Shown in pieces: positions 1-6,659 of a stretch of DNA of 8,306 nucleotides (position 1 is the first letter of the stretch; every line of letters begins with the position of its first letter). The stretch is from an uncultured Lachnospiraceae bacterium (GTDB lineage Bacteria; Bacillota; Clostridia; Lachnospirales; Lachnospiraceae), in the NCBI GenBank assembly GCA_902782815.1, contig CACZOS010000409.1:1-8306 (forward strand), read 5' to 3'. The position numbers and the translations under genes were made by a program. The notes below the pieces were generated by a model. The model was not told the origin of the DNA. It did no database searches and saw only the letters and a list, made by a program, of their open reading frames with translations.

Positions 1-33
1 AAAGGAAAGGATATAAATATATCTCTTTTTCAT
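1..33 (-). CDS. N-terminus of a gene leaving the left edge (partial)
   Basis: An open frame on the - strand runs off the window and begins MKKRYIYILSF, a basic start followed by a hydrophobic stretch, as in a signal peptide or first membrane segment. The chosen ATG (33-31) lies 6 nt after a GGAG. Alternative in-frame ATGs are at 36-34 and 54-52, the latter without a clear ribosome binding site. It follows the glycosyltransferase in the same direction, so a membrane protein of surface-glycan assembly would fit, but only about 11 residues are visible and no family can be assigned. Confidence 0.4.
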   Translation of the reverse strand, partial: MKKRYIYILSF

Positions 34-69
34 CATAAACTCCAATTCGCTCATTCCGGCATCCGGGCT

Positions 70-82
70 GCCGGGGCCCGGC
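70..82. repeat. Short GC-rich inverted repeat after the glycosyltransferase gene
   Basis: Arms GCCGG and CCGGC flank a 3-nt loop, only 2 bp beyond the glycosyltransferase stop codon. There is no following T-run in either direction, so it does not look like an intrinsic terminator. It could be a weak mRNA hairpin between two cotranscribed genes, or simply chance in CCGG-rich sequence. Confidence 0.25.
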
Positions 83-84
83 TC

Positions 85-822
85 CTAGGAGAGCCCTTGG
101 GAGATCCGGTACTTCCGGATCCGTCTGTCAAGGATCCTTAAGCATCTCAGGATACCGATCCTTTTTTTTATCATAAATGCCACGGAGCCGTGTTTCATCT
201 CCGTCACATTGTTTTCGTGTCTTCTGTATCGGATCAGACATTCTTTCAGGATACCGGTTCCGCCCAGTTTTTCCCCTGCGGTGCCGATCCAGTAATCATG
301 CATGTACATTTCTTCCGGTATAGGGAGAACGACCTCCCTGATCCGGCTGCGGAAAGCCATACAGCATCCCACATAACTGTTTTTCAGCAGATTCTTCAGG
401 ATTCCGGTCCCTGTCTGCCGGTAATCAAACATGGTGGCTCCGCACTGTACCTGATCATTTTCATCGATCAGCTCCGCATTGTGGAGAACCACATCCTTCC
501 CGGGGTCCTCGAAGGCTTTCATCACCTTTTCTACCTTATCTTCCCTCCAGATATCATCCTGGTCGGAAAGAAATATGATTTCCCCCCTGCAGGCACGGAT
601 GGCGTGTTCAAAATTCCTGACTACTCCCCGGGCCGGTCCGCGGATCAGACGGATCCTGGAATCCCTCTCCTCCAGGTGGCGCAGAAGTCCTTCCGACCCG
701 TCGGAGTCGCTGTCCACGGACAGGACGACCTCATCCTCCGGCCCCAGCTGGCTCAGGATGGAAGCAAGCTGCTTTTCTATATACCGTTTTCCGTTGTAGT
801 AGGCCAAAGCTACTGAAATCAT
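85..822 (-). CDS. Family 2 glycosyltransferase, rhamnosyltransferase-like
   Basis: This 245-residue protein is a cytoplasmic GT-A fold glycosyltransferase that would move a sugar from a nucleotide-sugar donor to a growing surface polysaccharide. It opens with the typical nucleotide-binding strand MISVALAYYNG, has a VLSVDSDSDGS segment at about 33-43, and carries the metal/nucleotide motif SDQDDIW at 86-92. MHDYW at 174-178 matches the catalytic-acid region, and YRRHENNVT at 199-207 matches the YRxHxxNVT signature of rhamnosyltransferase-type GT2 enzymes. No membrane segment is evident, and the basic C-terminal tail may touch the membrane. The frame could open at a GTG (825), but GGAGGG at 835-830 sits 7 nt before the ATG at 822, so I prefer that start. 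It lies 21 bp after the 59-residue gene. Sugar and acceptor cannot be read from sequence; the GT2 assignment itself is secure. Confidence 0.9.
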   Translation of the reverse strand: MISVALAYYNGKRYIEKQLASILSQLGPEDEVVLSVDSDSDGSEGLLRHLEERDSRIRLIRGPARGVVRNFEHAIRACRGEIIFLSDQDDIWREDKVEKVMKAFEDPGKDVVLHNAELIDENDQVQCGATMFDYRQTGTGILKNLLKNSYVGCCMAFRSRIREVVLPIPEEMYMHDYWIGTAGEKLGGTGILKECLIRYRRHENNVTEMKHGSVAFMIKKRIGILRCLRILDRRIRKYRISQGLS

Positions 823-843
823 CACAGATCCCTCCGGGATGCC

Positions 844-1023
844 TCACAGGATAATGTCTTCCTCTTCCTTCTTTTTCCGGGCTGCCAGTATCCTCTCCTT
901 CTCCTCGGGAGTAAGATTTTCATCCTCCAGGATCTTCTGATAGTCCCGGGTACTCCTGGTCAGATTGTTGCCCAGAAAGATTTTTGCCACCTGGTCATCC
1001 AGTTTTCCGATCACTACACCCAT
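844..1023 (-). CDS. Small highly charged protein, 59 residues
   Basis: Translating the - strand between the ATPase and glycosyltransferase genes gives an uninterrupted 59-codon frame starting MGVVIGKLDDQVAKIFLGNN and ending EEEDIIL. The start has a near-perfect Shine-Dalgarno: GAGGAGG at 1035-1029, five nt before the ATG. The frame fills the gap exactly, starting 17 bp after the DUF815 gene stops and ending 18 bp before the next gene's longest possible start. Residues 31-58 (ILEDENLTPEEKERILAARK then KKEEE) look like a charged amphipathic helix of the kind used in protein-protein contact. There is no signal peptide, membrane segment or cysteine. I do not recognise the family. Its position suggests translational coupling to the DUF815 ATPase, perhaps as a partner or regulator, but that is inference. 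Confidence 0.75.
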   Translation of the reverse strand: MGVVIGKLDDQVAKIFLGNNLTRSTRDYQKILEDENLTPEEKERILAARKKKEEEDIIL

Positions 1024-1040
1024 AATATCCTCCTCTTTCT

Positions 1041-2366
1041 TCAGGCTCCGCTCTCATTTCCGTTCCGGGAAGCCGTACCCGCCAGATAATTGATAAACTG
1101 CTGGGCAGTCCTACCGGATATTCCTCCATGGGATAATTCCCATTTGTTGGCCTCGGAGTAAAGTTCCTCTTCCGTCATGGTAATCTCCGGGTATTTTCGC
1201 GCCAGATGCTTCACGATGGCAAAGAATTCCTTCTGTGAAGGCCGTGAGAAATTGATGGTCACGCCGAACCGGGCAGCCAGGGACAATTTCTCGGACATGG
1301 TATCGGACCGATGGAGGTCTTCATCCCGGTCAGAACGGTCGGACCAGGATTCTCTGATCAGGTGACGGCGGTTGGATGTGGCATAGATCAGGATATTGTC
1401 CGGCTTAGTCTCCATACCGCCCTCGATCACTGCCTTCAGAAATTTATATTCCGTCTCAAAGTCCTCGAAGGACAGGTCATCCATGTATATAATAAACCGA
1501 TAATTCCGGTTCTTCACCTGGCTGATCAGGGTGGAAAGATCCTTGTACTGATGCTTGTAGATCTCGATCATGCGAAGACCCCGGTCATAATACTGGTTGA
1601 GGATAGCCTTGATGCTGGTGGATTTACCGGTGCCTGCGTCACCGTAAAGAAGGCAGTTGTTGCAGGGTTTTCCCTGAACAAAGGCTTCCGTGTTGTCGAC
1701 CAGCTTCTTCTTCTCGATCTCATAACCCACCAGGTCATCGAGCACCACCTTCTCCAGGTTATTGATGGGAGTAAAATGCAGTATGCCTTCCCGGCTGACA
1801 AAGCGAAAAGCCTTATTAAGACCAAACATTCCCACACCGTAATCCCGGTAGAATCCCACCACCGCGTCAAAGAAAGCGTCCACATCCTCCACTGCCGCCA
1901 GCTTATCCGACAAGGCCCGGACTTTTTCGCTCACATTCCGGTTATACATACGTTCCTGTTTGGGTATGGACCGGTACTGAAGAAGAGTGGAGAAGCAATC
2001 GATGTCCAGTGCTTCCTCCATAGGCCGGAAATCAAAATCAAACAGCCGCATGAAAACCCCGAAATCATTCATGGCAAAATGATTGACTGTCCCTTCGTTC
2101 TTCCCCACCTTCTCGCTGGTAAGGCTGAAAGAATTCTCATTGGTGATCAGGACAAAAGTCAGATAATCATGCCAGAGATTCCGGTTAAAACCATAGGTGG
2201 TCCCCAGATCCAGGATTGCCTTCACCTGGCAGTAGATCCTGGCCACCAGGTCCTCCCTCCGGTAACTGCCGCTGTCAAATTCTTCATATATGGAGGATAA
2301 TTGTCTTAAAATGCTGTCCTCCCCCAGATTGCGGTAAAGGATCAGCCTCGATACTTCGTGAAACAT
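1041..2366 (-). CDS. DUF815-type AAA+ ATPase
   Basis: This 441-residue protein has a C-terminal P-loop ATPase of the DUF815 (PF05673) type. The Walker A motif is GDAGTGKS at 242-249, Walker B is [11 protein letters not shown] at 291-301, a sensor-1 asparagine sits in IYATSNRRH at 328-335, an arginine-finger candidate in LAARFG (R366), and a sensor-2-like segment [11 protein letters not shown] at 414-424. [14 protein letters not shown] just before the P-loop is the usual DUF815 lead-in. Residues 1-200 form a less recognisable, mostly helical N-terminal region. No membrane segment is seen, so it should act in the cytoplasm. The family is widespread but its role is not well established. The start is supported by AAGGA about 8 nt upstream. 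It follows the 236-residue gene by 58 bp and precedes the 59-residue gene by 17 bp, so an operon is likely. Confidence 0.88.
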   Translation of the reverse strand: MFHEVSRLILYRNLGEDSILRQLSSIYEEFDSGSYRREDLVARIYCQVKAILDLGTTYGFNRNLWHDYLTFVLITNENSFSLTSEKVGKNEGTVNHFAMNDFGVFMRLFDFDFRPMEEALDIDCFSTLLQYRSIPKQERMYNRNVSEKVRALSDKLAAVEDVDAFFDAVVGFYRDYGVGMFGLNKAFRFVSREGILHFTPINNLEKVVLDDLVGYEIEKKKLVDNTEAFVQGKPCNNCLLYGDAGTGKSTSIKAILNQYYDRGLRMIEIYKHQYKDLSTLISQVKNRNYRFIIYMDDLSFEDFETEYKFLKAVIEGGMETKPDNILIYATSNRRHLIRESWSDRSDRDEDLHRSDTMSEKLSLAARFGVTINFSRPSQKEFFAIVKHLARKYPEITMTEEELYSEANKWELSHGGISGRTAQQFINYLAGTASRNGNESGA

Positions 2367-2424
2367 ATTTCTATTCCTTACGTGAATCTACTTATTTATG
2401 CCGATCAAAGGTTGACTGTATGGC

Positions 2425-3135
2425 CTATCTGGAGGAATCCGGATCCTGTCCGGCGGATTTCCCGCTTTTTGCCACTTCCATCATCTGCTCCTCGTTCATC
2501 CCGAGACTGCTGATCTCCGAGGCAAATTGTTTTTTCATGGCTGCCAGTTTGTCGTTTACCTGCTCTCTTGCCTTATCCGTATCTTCCGTGTCGAATTCGG
2601 TGTAGCCTTTCCATTCCGCAGCTGCGGGTTTACCCTGGGCCCGAAGGATCGCCTTGCTCTTTTCAGAGAACAGTTCCAGTCCGGGAAAAGCATATTTAGG
2701 CTTGTCATCATCATGGACAAGACCCTTTCTCATATCTTCCAGTTTTACAAGACCCGGGTAGGCATGTTTGGGACGATAATCCGGCATGTTAAATACTTCA
2801 AAGCAATTCAGGATATCCACCCGGGACATGTCTTCGGGAATCCCTTTTTTGAGATAGGAGGGGAAGTGCTCTTTATAGAACTCATAGATTACCTGCCTCA
2901 CTTCCCGCCGGGATAGTTCTGCCGGAAGCTCCTCGTCATTGACGAAGAAAAAATAACGGTCAACCATAGGCAGGATCCTCTCCTGGGCAGTGATGGATGT
3001 GATCTCCGGTACGGAATCATAAGCCACCTCCAGCCGGCGGTTGGTCTTGTTTCCGTCTTTTGTCTCCGTGACCCCCTCCATCTTGTGCCTGTCCATCTCA
3101 AAAAACAAACTTTTAAATAATGAAAATTCAAACAT
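2425..3135 (-). CDS. Unrecognised 236-residue protein with duplicated PGL motif
   Basis: I do not recognise this protein. It has no signal peptide and no convincing membrane helix, only a hydrophobic-aromatic N-terminus (MFEFSLFKSLFFE). A mixed helical core spans about 45-118, including a helix rich in charged and aromatic residues (REVRQVIYEFYKEHFPSYL). A 9-residue unit is then duplicated: RPKHAYPGL at 121-129 and KPKYAFPGL at 145-153, 24 residues apart. The last 55 residues are charged and probably helical or coiled-coil (DKAREQVNDKLAAMKKQF). The start has only a weak ribosome site (AAAGG, 8 nt upstream); an internal ATG at residue 14 is an alternative. It directly precedes the DUF815 ATPase on the same strand, so a substrate or adaptor role for that ATPase is possible but unproven. 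Confidence 0.72.
   Translation of the reverse strand: MFEFSLFKSLFFEMDRHKMEGVTETKDGNKTNRRLEVAYDSVPEITSITAQERILPMVDRYFFFVNDEELPAELSRREVRQVIYEFYKEHFPSYLKKGIPEDMSRVDILNCFEVFNMPDYRPKHAYPGLVKLEDMRKGLVHDDDKPKYAFPGLELFSEKSKAILRAQGKPAAAEWKGYTEFDTEDTDKAREQVNDKLAAMKKQFASEISSLGMNEEQMMEVAKSGKSAGQDPDSSR
2677..2775 (-). repeat. Two copies of a K/R-P-K-[HY]-A-[YF]-P-G-L motif inside the 236-residue gene
   Basis: Codons for RPKHAYPGL (2775-2749) and KPKYAFPGL (2703-2677) lie 72 bp apart. The residues after each copy remain weakly alike (VKLED versus ELFSE), which suggests an old 24-residue duplication or a pair of short docking motifs. The copies have diverged at DNA level, so this is not a recent tandem duplication. 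Confidence 0.6.
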
Positions 3136-3200
3136 AATAGAGCCTTTCTATACAGATAATCTTCCATATCCGGTCCGGGGATTGTCTGCTGCAACGGCCG

Positions 3201-3674
3201 TCAGCGTGCCATAAAGTTCAGGAGCAATGTAATAATGATATAGATCCATACGATTATGACTATGATACCCTTTAGCCCTGCCTGCGGTTTTCTTCCGGTG
3301 GAGGGCATTTTGCCCCGGGGTACCCTGCCGGACGTTTTTCCTCTTCCCCTGACCACCCGGCCGTTATCCAGGTGGGTATGGCTCCCTTCCAGGTCTTTTC
3401 CGCTTACCACCCGGCCATCATCAAGATGGGTATGGCTGCCATCCAGCTCCCTGTGGAGGAGAACATCCCTCAGACGGTCCCCCGAATGCTTTTCATCGTA
3501 ATCCACCTCACGAAGTATGTTCTCATAACTGTTATCTTCGTAATTATAGTTTTTGATCCAGCTTTCATCTTCCTGCCAGGCTCTGGCAGGCCGGTTATAG
3601 AAACAGCATTTAGGGCATACTCCTTCTCTTTTTTCGTAATCAAAAACTGTACCGCATCTTTTGCATACTGCCAA
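3201..3674 (-). CDS. Zinc-ribbon protein with tandem repeat and C-terminal membrane anchor
   Basis: Numbered from the TTG start, the protein has 157 residues. An N-terminal zinc ribbon has CxxC pairs C4/C7 and C20/C23. An acidic, tyrosine-rich linker follows (about 33-63), then two near-identical 18-residue units containing GSHTHLD[DN]GRVV (about 77-112), a basic proline/glycine-rich stretch, and one hydrophobic helix (GIIVIIVWIYIIITLLL) at about 136-152 ending in a short basic tail. This suggests a tail-anchored protein with the zinc ribbon in the cytoplasm. The frame can open at GTG 3683, but GGGAGG (3688-3683) overlaps that codon and lies 8 nt before TTG 3674, so I prefer TTG; GTG would add only three residues. 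It lies about 36 bp after the Lar-like gene. The function is unknown. The ribbon resembles general zinc-ribbon domains and does not identify a pathway. Confidence 0.78.
   Translation of the reverse strand: MAVCKRCGTVFDYEKREGVCPKCCFYNRPARAWQEDESWIKNYNYEDNSYENILREVDYDEKHSGDRLRDVLLHRELDGSHTHLDDGRVVSGKDLEGSHTHLDNGRVVRGRGKTSGRVPRGKMPSTGRKPQAGLKGIIVIIVWIYIIITLLLNFMAR
3352..3446 (-). repeat. Tandem repeat, two 41-bp cores with 54-bp period
   Basis: Within the zinc-ribbon membrane protein gene, 3352-3392 and 3406-3446 are imperfect direct copies, both beginning ACCACCCGGCC on the + strand and ending ATCCAG or TTCCAG. The period is 54 bp, or 18 codons, which keeps the reading frame and gives the duplicated GSHTHLD[DN]GRVV unit. 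Such in-frame units commonly vary in copy number between strains. Confidence 0.8.
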
Positions 3675-3710
3675 CGTATCCACCTCCCATCCCAGGTAAT
3701 GGCTGCCGGA

Positions 3711-3935
3711 TCATTCTCCCGGACTGTTGGAAAGCACCTTTCCGGTATTCCAGAGATAGGCGACTTTCTCCGCTGCCGACAGCCGGTCTTCCTCAGATTT
3801 AAAATCCATGGTCACCGTATAGCCGCCGCAGTCCAGGCAGGTCACATAATACCCGCAACCACATTCTTCTTCCAGCAGGGGAGCCCCTCCGCATAAGGGA
3901 CAGTCCTGTAATTCAATCATCTCATGTATATCCAT
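3711..3935 (-). CDS. Small Lar-like zinc-binding protein
   Basis: This 74-residue protein carries CPLCGG at 12-17, CGCG at 25-28 and CLDCGG at 33-38, followed by EKVAYLWN at 56-63. The order (CPxCGG, then a CxxCG knuckle, then a helix ending in a tryptophan-asparagine pair) is that of the Lar restriction-alleviation family (PF14354), where the helix usually reads EAIEAWN. The extra CxC is a variation. These small proteins are often of phage origin or of unknown role, and similarity does not prove anti-restriction activity. The ATG has GAGGT 6 nt upstream, and this ribosome site lies in the 12-bp gap after the stop of the flavoenzyme remnant, so the two are probably translated from one message. 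Confidence 0.75.
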   Translation of the reverse strand: MDIHEMIELQDCPLCGGAPLLEEECGCGYYVTCLDCGGYTVTMDFKSEEDRLSAAEKVAYLWNTGKVLSNSPGE

Positions 3936-3947
3936 TGTTTACCTCAC

Positions 3948-4277
3948 TTAAACATTTTCAGCCATGGCTTTTACGGCCCAGCTGCTGTCAGCGGCCAGAG
4001 CCCTTCCCACGGAGATCAGGTCCGCCTTGTCTCCGGCCAGCAGCATCTCCGCATCCCGGCGGGTCTTGACTCCCCCTGCCAGGATGACCGGTATGGAAAC
4101 CTCTCTTTTAACAGCGGAGGACAGGTCGCTGAAATATCCTGCTTCGGTCCGCTCGTCATAATGGGTCAGCATCTTTTGGGAGACACTGCCCCGGTCCGAC
4201 TTGTCCAGACACAGGGGAGCCATCACCAGACGGTTGGACAGTTCGGTCTTTCCCAGCATTATTTTCTTCTCGAGCAT
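3948..4277 (-). pseudogene. Internally deleted Old Yellow Enzyme-type NADH:flavin oxidoreductase
   Basis: The 109-residue frame joins two ends of a flavin oxidoreductase that is normally about 340-370 residues. Residues 1-47 match the family start: LGKTELSNRLVMAPL is the first strand with its FMN contact, then LTHYDERTEAG. Residues 48-109 match the C-terminal end of the barrel: YFSDLSSAVK, then IPVILAGGV and ADLISVGRALAAD, the phosphate-binding strands 7 and 8. The middle, with the catalytic and most substrate-binding residues, is absent, so a working TIM barrel is impossible. The join falls near 4137 and keeps the frame. The start has a good ribosome site (GGAG, 9 nt upstream), so the gene may still be translated. 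It could be a decaying pseudogene or a small protein retained for another use; I favour a pseudogene. Confidence 0.72.
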
Positions 4278-4338
4278 ATCTGATCACTCCTCGTTTTCCT
4301 CATTCAATGAACTCTATGACCTCCACATTTTCCTGCCT

Positions 4339-4373
4339 CTTAATATATCATGAAAAGGGGCAAAGTTGAAGAC
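4339..4373 (-). promoter_or_regulatory. Possible promoter ahead of the flavoenzyme remnant
   Basis: The 96-bp gap after the ABC-class ATPase gene is AT-richer than its surroundings. On the - strand it contains TATATT as a -10 candidate, with TTCAAC 17 bp upstream as a poor -35 match. No hairpin plus T-run lies between the ATPase stop and this site, so readthrough from the TetR/ATPase transcript is also possible. Confidence 0.25.
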
Positions 4374-6071
4374 TCAATCCCTCACAAATCCCCGGTAACG
4401 GTTGACGCAGGCATAAATCTCCTGGGGACGGACCCTGGCAAGACCGCCCGGCCGGTTTCCTCTTCCTGCCGGATCACCCGGCCCCTTTTCCTCAAAATAT
4501 GCACACAGGGAATCAAGCAGCTTTCCGATCTCCTGACCGGGGTTTTTCTCCAGCCTATCCACTACATATGCCATGATGTATGACAAGGAGGATGTCTGCT
4601 CCACATCCACGATCTGTTCAACATATTTAAGATCCACCGTCTCCCTGCCGATGGAAAAGCTGTCCTTCCCGAAAACTTTCCGTTTGATCTGATCATGCTT
4701 TCTCTCCGGTCTTTTTACCTTCAGAGTCCGGTGGCTCTGGGTCCAAAGGACTGTCTCATCCGATGTCCCGGCAGATTTCCCGCAGATCAGCCGTACCTTG
4801 TTCGTGATATCAAAAGTCCGGTAAGTATCCATCTGCAGGATATGGTCGGCGATGGAAAAATATGCCCCGGAGCTGCCCGCCACCAGTACCACCGATACTC
4901 CCTTCTCCCTGAAGAGCCTTTCTGCCTGGTCGATGAAGGGGGTTATGGGTTCTTTATCCCGGGCGATCACCGACTGCATCAGGGCATCCCTGACCATAAA
5001 ATTGGTGGCGGAAGTATCCTCATCGATCAGGAGGACACCGGCACCGGAATCCACAGCCTCCACCACATTTGCCGCCTGGGAGGTGGACCCTGAAGCATCC
5101 TCCGTGGAGAAATCCACGGTATCCTTCCCGTTGGGCAGATGGTTGATAAAGGGAGAAATGTTCACATGGGAAATGGCTCTTCCATCCTCGGCACGGATCT
5201 TCATCGCCGTGGAATCCGTGATGACCAGTTCCCTGCCGTCCCCGGCGATATGGTCATATACTCCCCGCTCCAGGGCTTTTAAAAGGGTGGATTTTCCATG
5301 GTAGCCACCCCCGACGATCAGAGTGATTCCCCTGGGGACAGCCATCCCTTTCACCTCACCCCGGTGGGGAAGGTCCAGAATCACTTCCAGAGATTGCGGA
5401 CTGGTAAAGGGCACAGCCCCCTTCATGGGTTTATCCGACACCCCGCTTTCCCGGGGGAGGACAGACCCGTTGGCGATGAAGGCCACCAGGTCTCTTTTTT
5501 TCAGTTCCCGGCGGATAAAGTCCTGATCTTCCGCCAGGTCCGCCGCAGCCTTCAGTTTACCTGCATCAAGATTCCGGTAATAAAGTGCTTTTTTCACACA
5601 GTCCGGCAGGAAACTGAAAAGGATCTTATCCAGCTCCCGGGCATTGATCCTCCTGCCGTTGGCCGGAAATCCCACCTCAAATTTCACAACCAGTCTCTTC
5701 TCATCCAGCTGCAGGGCTGTCCGTTCCAGGACCTGCTGACCGGGCCGGGTCATACTGAGAAGCCCGCTTTTTCCCGACCCTTTTGCCTGGAACATGTAGC
5801 CCGCCAGAGTTTTGCCGAAGGCCCGGATCAGCTGGTCCTGAAGTGCGATCCGTTTATACTTCCGGTCAAAAAGGTCCGGGGGAAATCCTGCTCTTTCCAT
5901 GGGAACTTCCACGCTGACTTTGGAAGGGGCGGCAAAAGGATCCCCCTGTACATGATCGATGTGAAGGATATAGCCGGGAAAACGGTAAGATCCCTTCAGG
6001 TCTTTGTAGGCGGGATAGCTCCGGTTATCTATTTCTTTAAGTCTGTCTCTTAACTGTCTGTCGGTATTCAT
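4374..6071 (-). CDS. ABC-class P-loop ATPase, COG3044/MRB1590-like
   Basis: This 565-residue soluble ATPase belongs to the COG3044 family (PF09818), which has an ABC-type core but no transporter partner. The order is an N-terminal domain (about 1-240), the ATPase core, and a C-terminal MRB1590-like region ending IYACVNRYRGF. Walker A is GGGYHGKST (254-262), the family form. SGSTSQAAN at 327-335 stands where the ABC signature would be. Walker B is LLIDEDTSATNF with D350/E351. VLVAGSSGAYF is the following switch region. The trypanosome relative MRB1590 works in RNA editing and binds RNA, so a nucleic-acid role is possible here, but bacterial members lack a settled function. GTG 6080 could start the frame, but AAAGG lies 8 nt before the ATG at 6071. 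It follows the TetR gene by 27 bp and is probably cotranscribed with it. Confidence 0.9.
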   Translation of the reverse strand: MNTDRQLRDRLKEIDNRSYPAYKDLKGSYRFPGYILHIDHVQGDPFAAPSKVSVEVPMERAGFPPDLFDRKYKRIALQDQLIRAFGKTLAGYMFQAKGSGKSGLLSMTRPGQQVLERTALQLDEKRLVVKFEVGFPANGRRINARELDKILFSFLPDCVKKALYYRNLDAGKLKAAADLAEDQDFIRRELKKRDLVAFIANGSVLPRESGVSDKPMKGAVPFTSPQSLEVILDLPHRGEVKGMAVPRGITLIVGGGYHGKSTLLKALERGVYDHIAGDGRELVITDSTAMKIRAEDGRAISHVNISPFINHLPNGKDTVDFSTEDASGSTSQAANVVEAVDSGAGVLLIDEDTSATNFMVRDALMQSVIARDKEPITPFIDQAERLFREKGVSVVLVAGSSGAYFSIADHILQMDTYRTFDITNKVRLICGKSAGTSDETVLWTQSHRTLKVKRPERKHDQIKRKVFGKDSFSIGRETVDLKYVEQIVDVEQTSSLSYIMAYVVDRLEKNPGQEIGKLLDSLCAYFEEKGPGDPAGRGNRPGGLARVRPQEIYACVNRYRGFVRD

Positions 6072-6098
6072 TCTCTCCACCTTTCGGATATATGGTTT

Positions 6099-6659
6099 TC
6101 ACTCCGGTTTCATTTGCATAAAAGGGGCCGTTTCCAGGAAAAAGCTGCTGACTTCCTCGGGGGAAAAAGTCTCATTGCCCATCCACCAGCGGATGGTCTC
6201 GGCGAAATCACAGACCAGGTGATTGAGCAGGTAATCCCTCGGAATATGCTCCTTTTCCTGCCCCAGTTCCCCGTCAAATACCCCGGTCAGGTAATCCTTG
6301 AAATATTTCATGAACATCTCTCCGCTCTCGCAGGAAAGGATCCTCTTTATATAACGGCTGTTGTCCCGCAGATGATAGAGCATGTGGGTAATCTCCTCCT
6401 TCAGCCCTCTGCTGCCTGTGGAAAAATCGTGGGTTTTCTCCCGGGTCAGATCATCCGAAAAGACATGGTCAAAGATCTCGGTACACAGGGCCTTGAGCAG
6501 CTCATCCTTGGTCTCGAAATGCGCATAGAAGGTACTGCGCCCGATATCCGCCTCCTCGATGATCTCCTGTACGGTTATATTGGAGTAGGTTTTGGTCTCC
6601 AGCAGATGAGTAAAGGCATCGTAAACAGCCTGTCTTGTTTTTTTCTTTCTTCTGTCCAT
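6099..6659 (-). CDS. TetR/AcrR-family transcriptional regulator
   Basis: This 186-residue DNA-binding repressor has the standard N-terminal helix-turn-helix at about 28-51, with ITVQEIIEEADIGRSTFYAH and then FETKDELL. It begins MDRRKKKTRQAVYDAF, as family members do. The C-terminal ligand domain, with IRWWMGNETFSPEEV at about 156-170, resembles the TetR_C_7 (PF14278) type found in many Firmicute regulators; the ligand is unknown. The open frame extends 40 codons further upstream, but GGGAGG (6671-6666) lies 6 nt before the ATG at 6659 and the added residues do not resemble a TetR protein, so I reject the longer form. It is divergent from the P-type ATPase and followed by the ABC-class ATPase. 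The palindrome at 6681-6712 suggests autoregulation. Confidence 0.92.
   Translation of the reverse strand: MDRRKKKTRQAVYDAFTHLLETKTYSNITVQEIIEEADIGRSTFYAHFETKDELLKALCTEIFDHVFSDDLTREKTHDFSTGSRGLKEEITHMLYHLRDNSRYIKRILSCESGEMFMKYFKDYLTGVFDGELGQEKEHIPRDYLLNHLVCDFAETIRWWMGNETFSPEEVSSFFLETAPFMQMKPE

Noticed and set aside
70..82. Intrinsic terminator after the glycosyltransferase.
   Set aside because: The GC hairpin has no T-run, and another same-strand gene begins within about 50 bp.
1311..2300. Long + strand open frame opposite the DUF815 ATPase gene.
   Set aside because: It has no recognisable motif or suitable ribosome site, whereas the - strand has complete Walker A, Walker B and sensor motifs.
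2898..3194. A 98-codon - strand frame overlapping the start of the 236-residue gene in another register.
   Set aside because: Its translation turns tryptophan- and arginine-rich inside the other gene, and it has no clear ribosome site. A frameshift joining the two frames is not needed, since the 236-residue frame has its own start.
3201..4277. A new defence island made of the Lar-like protein, zinc-ribbon membrane protein and flavoenzyme remnant.
   Set aside because: No nuclease, helicase, toxin or phage-sensing domain is visible, and the flavoenzyme remnant is best explained as decay, so the grouping is not supported beyond adjacency.
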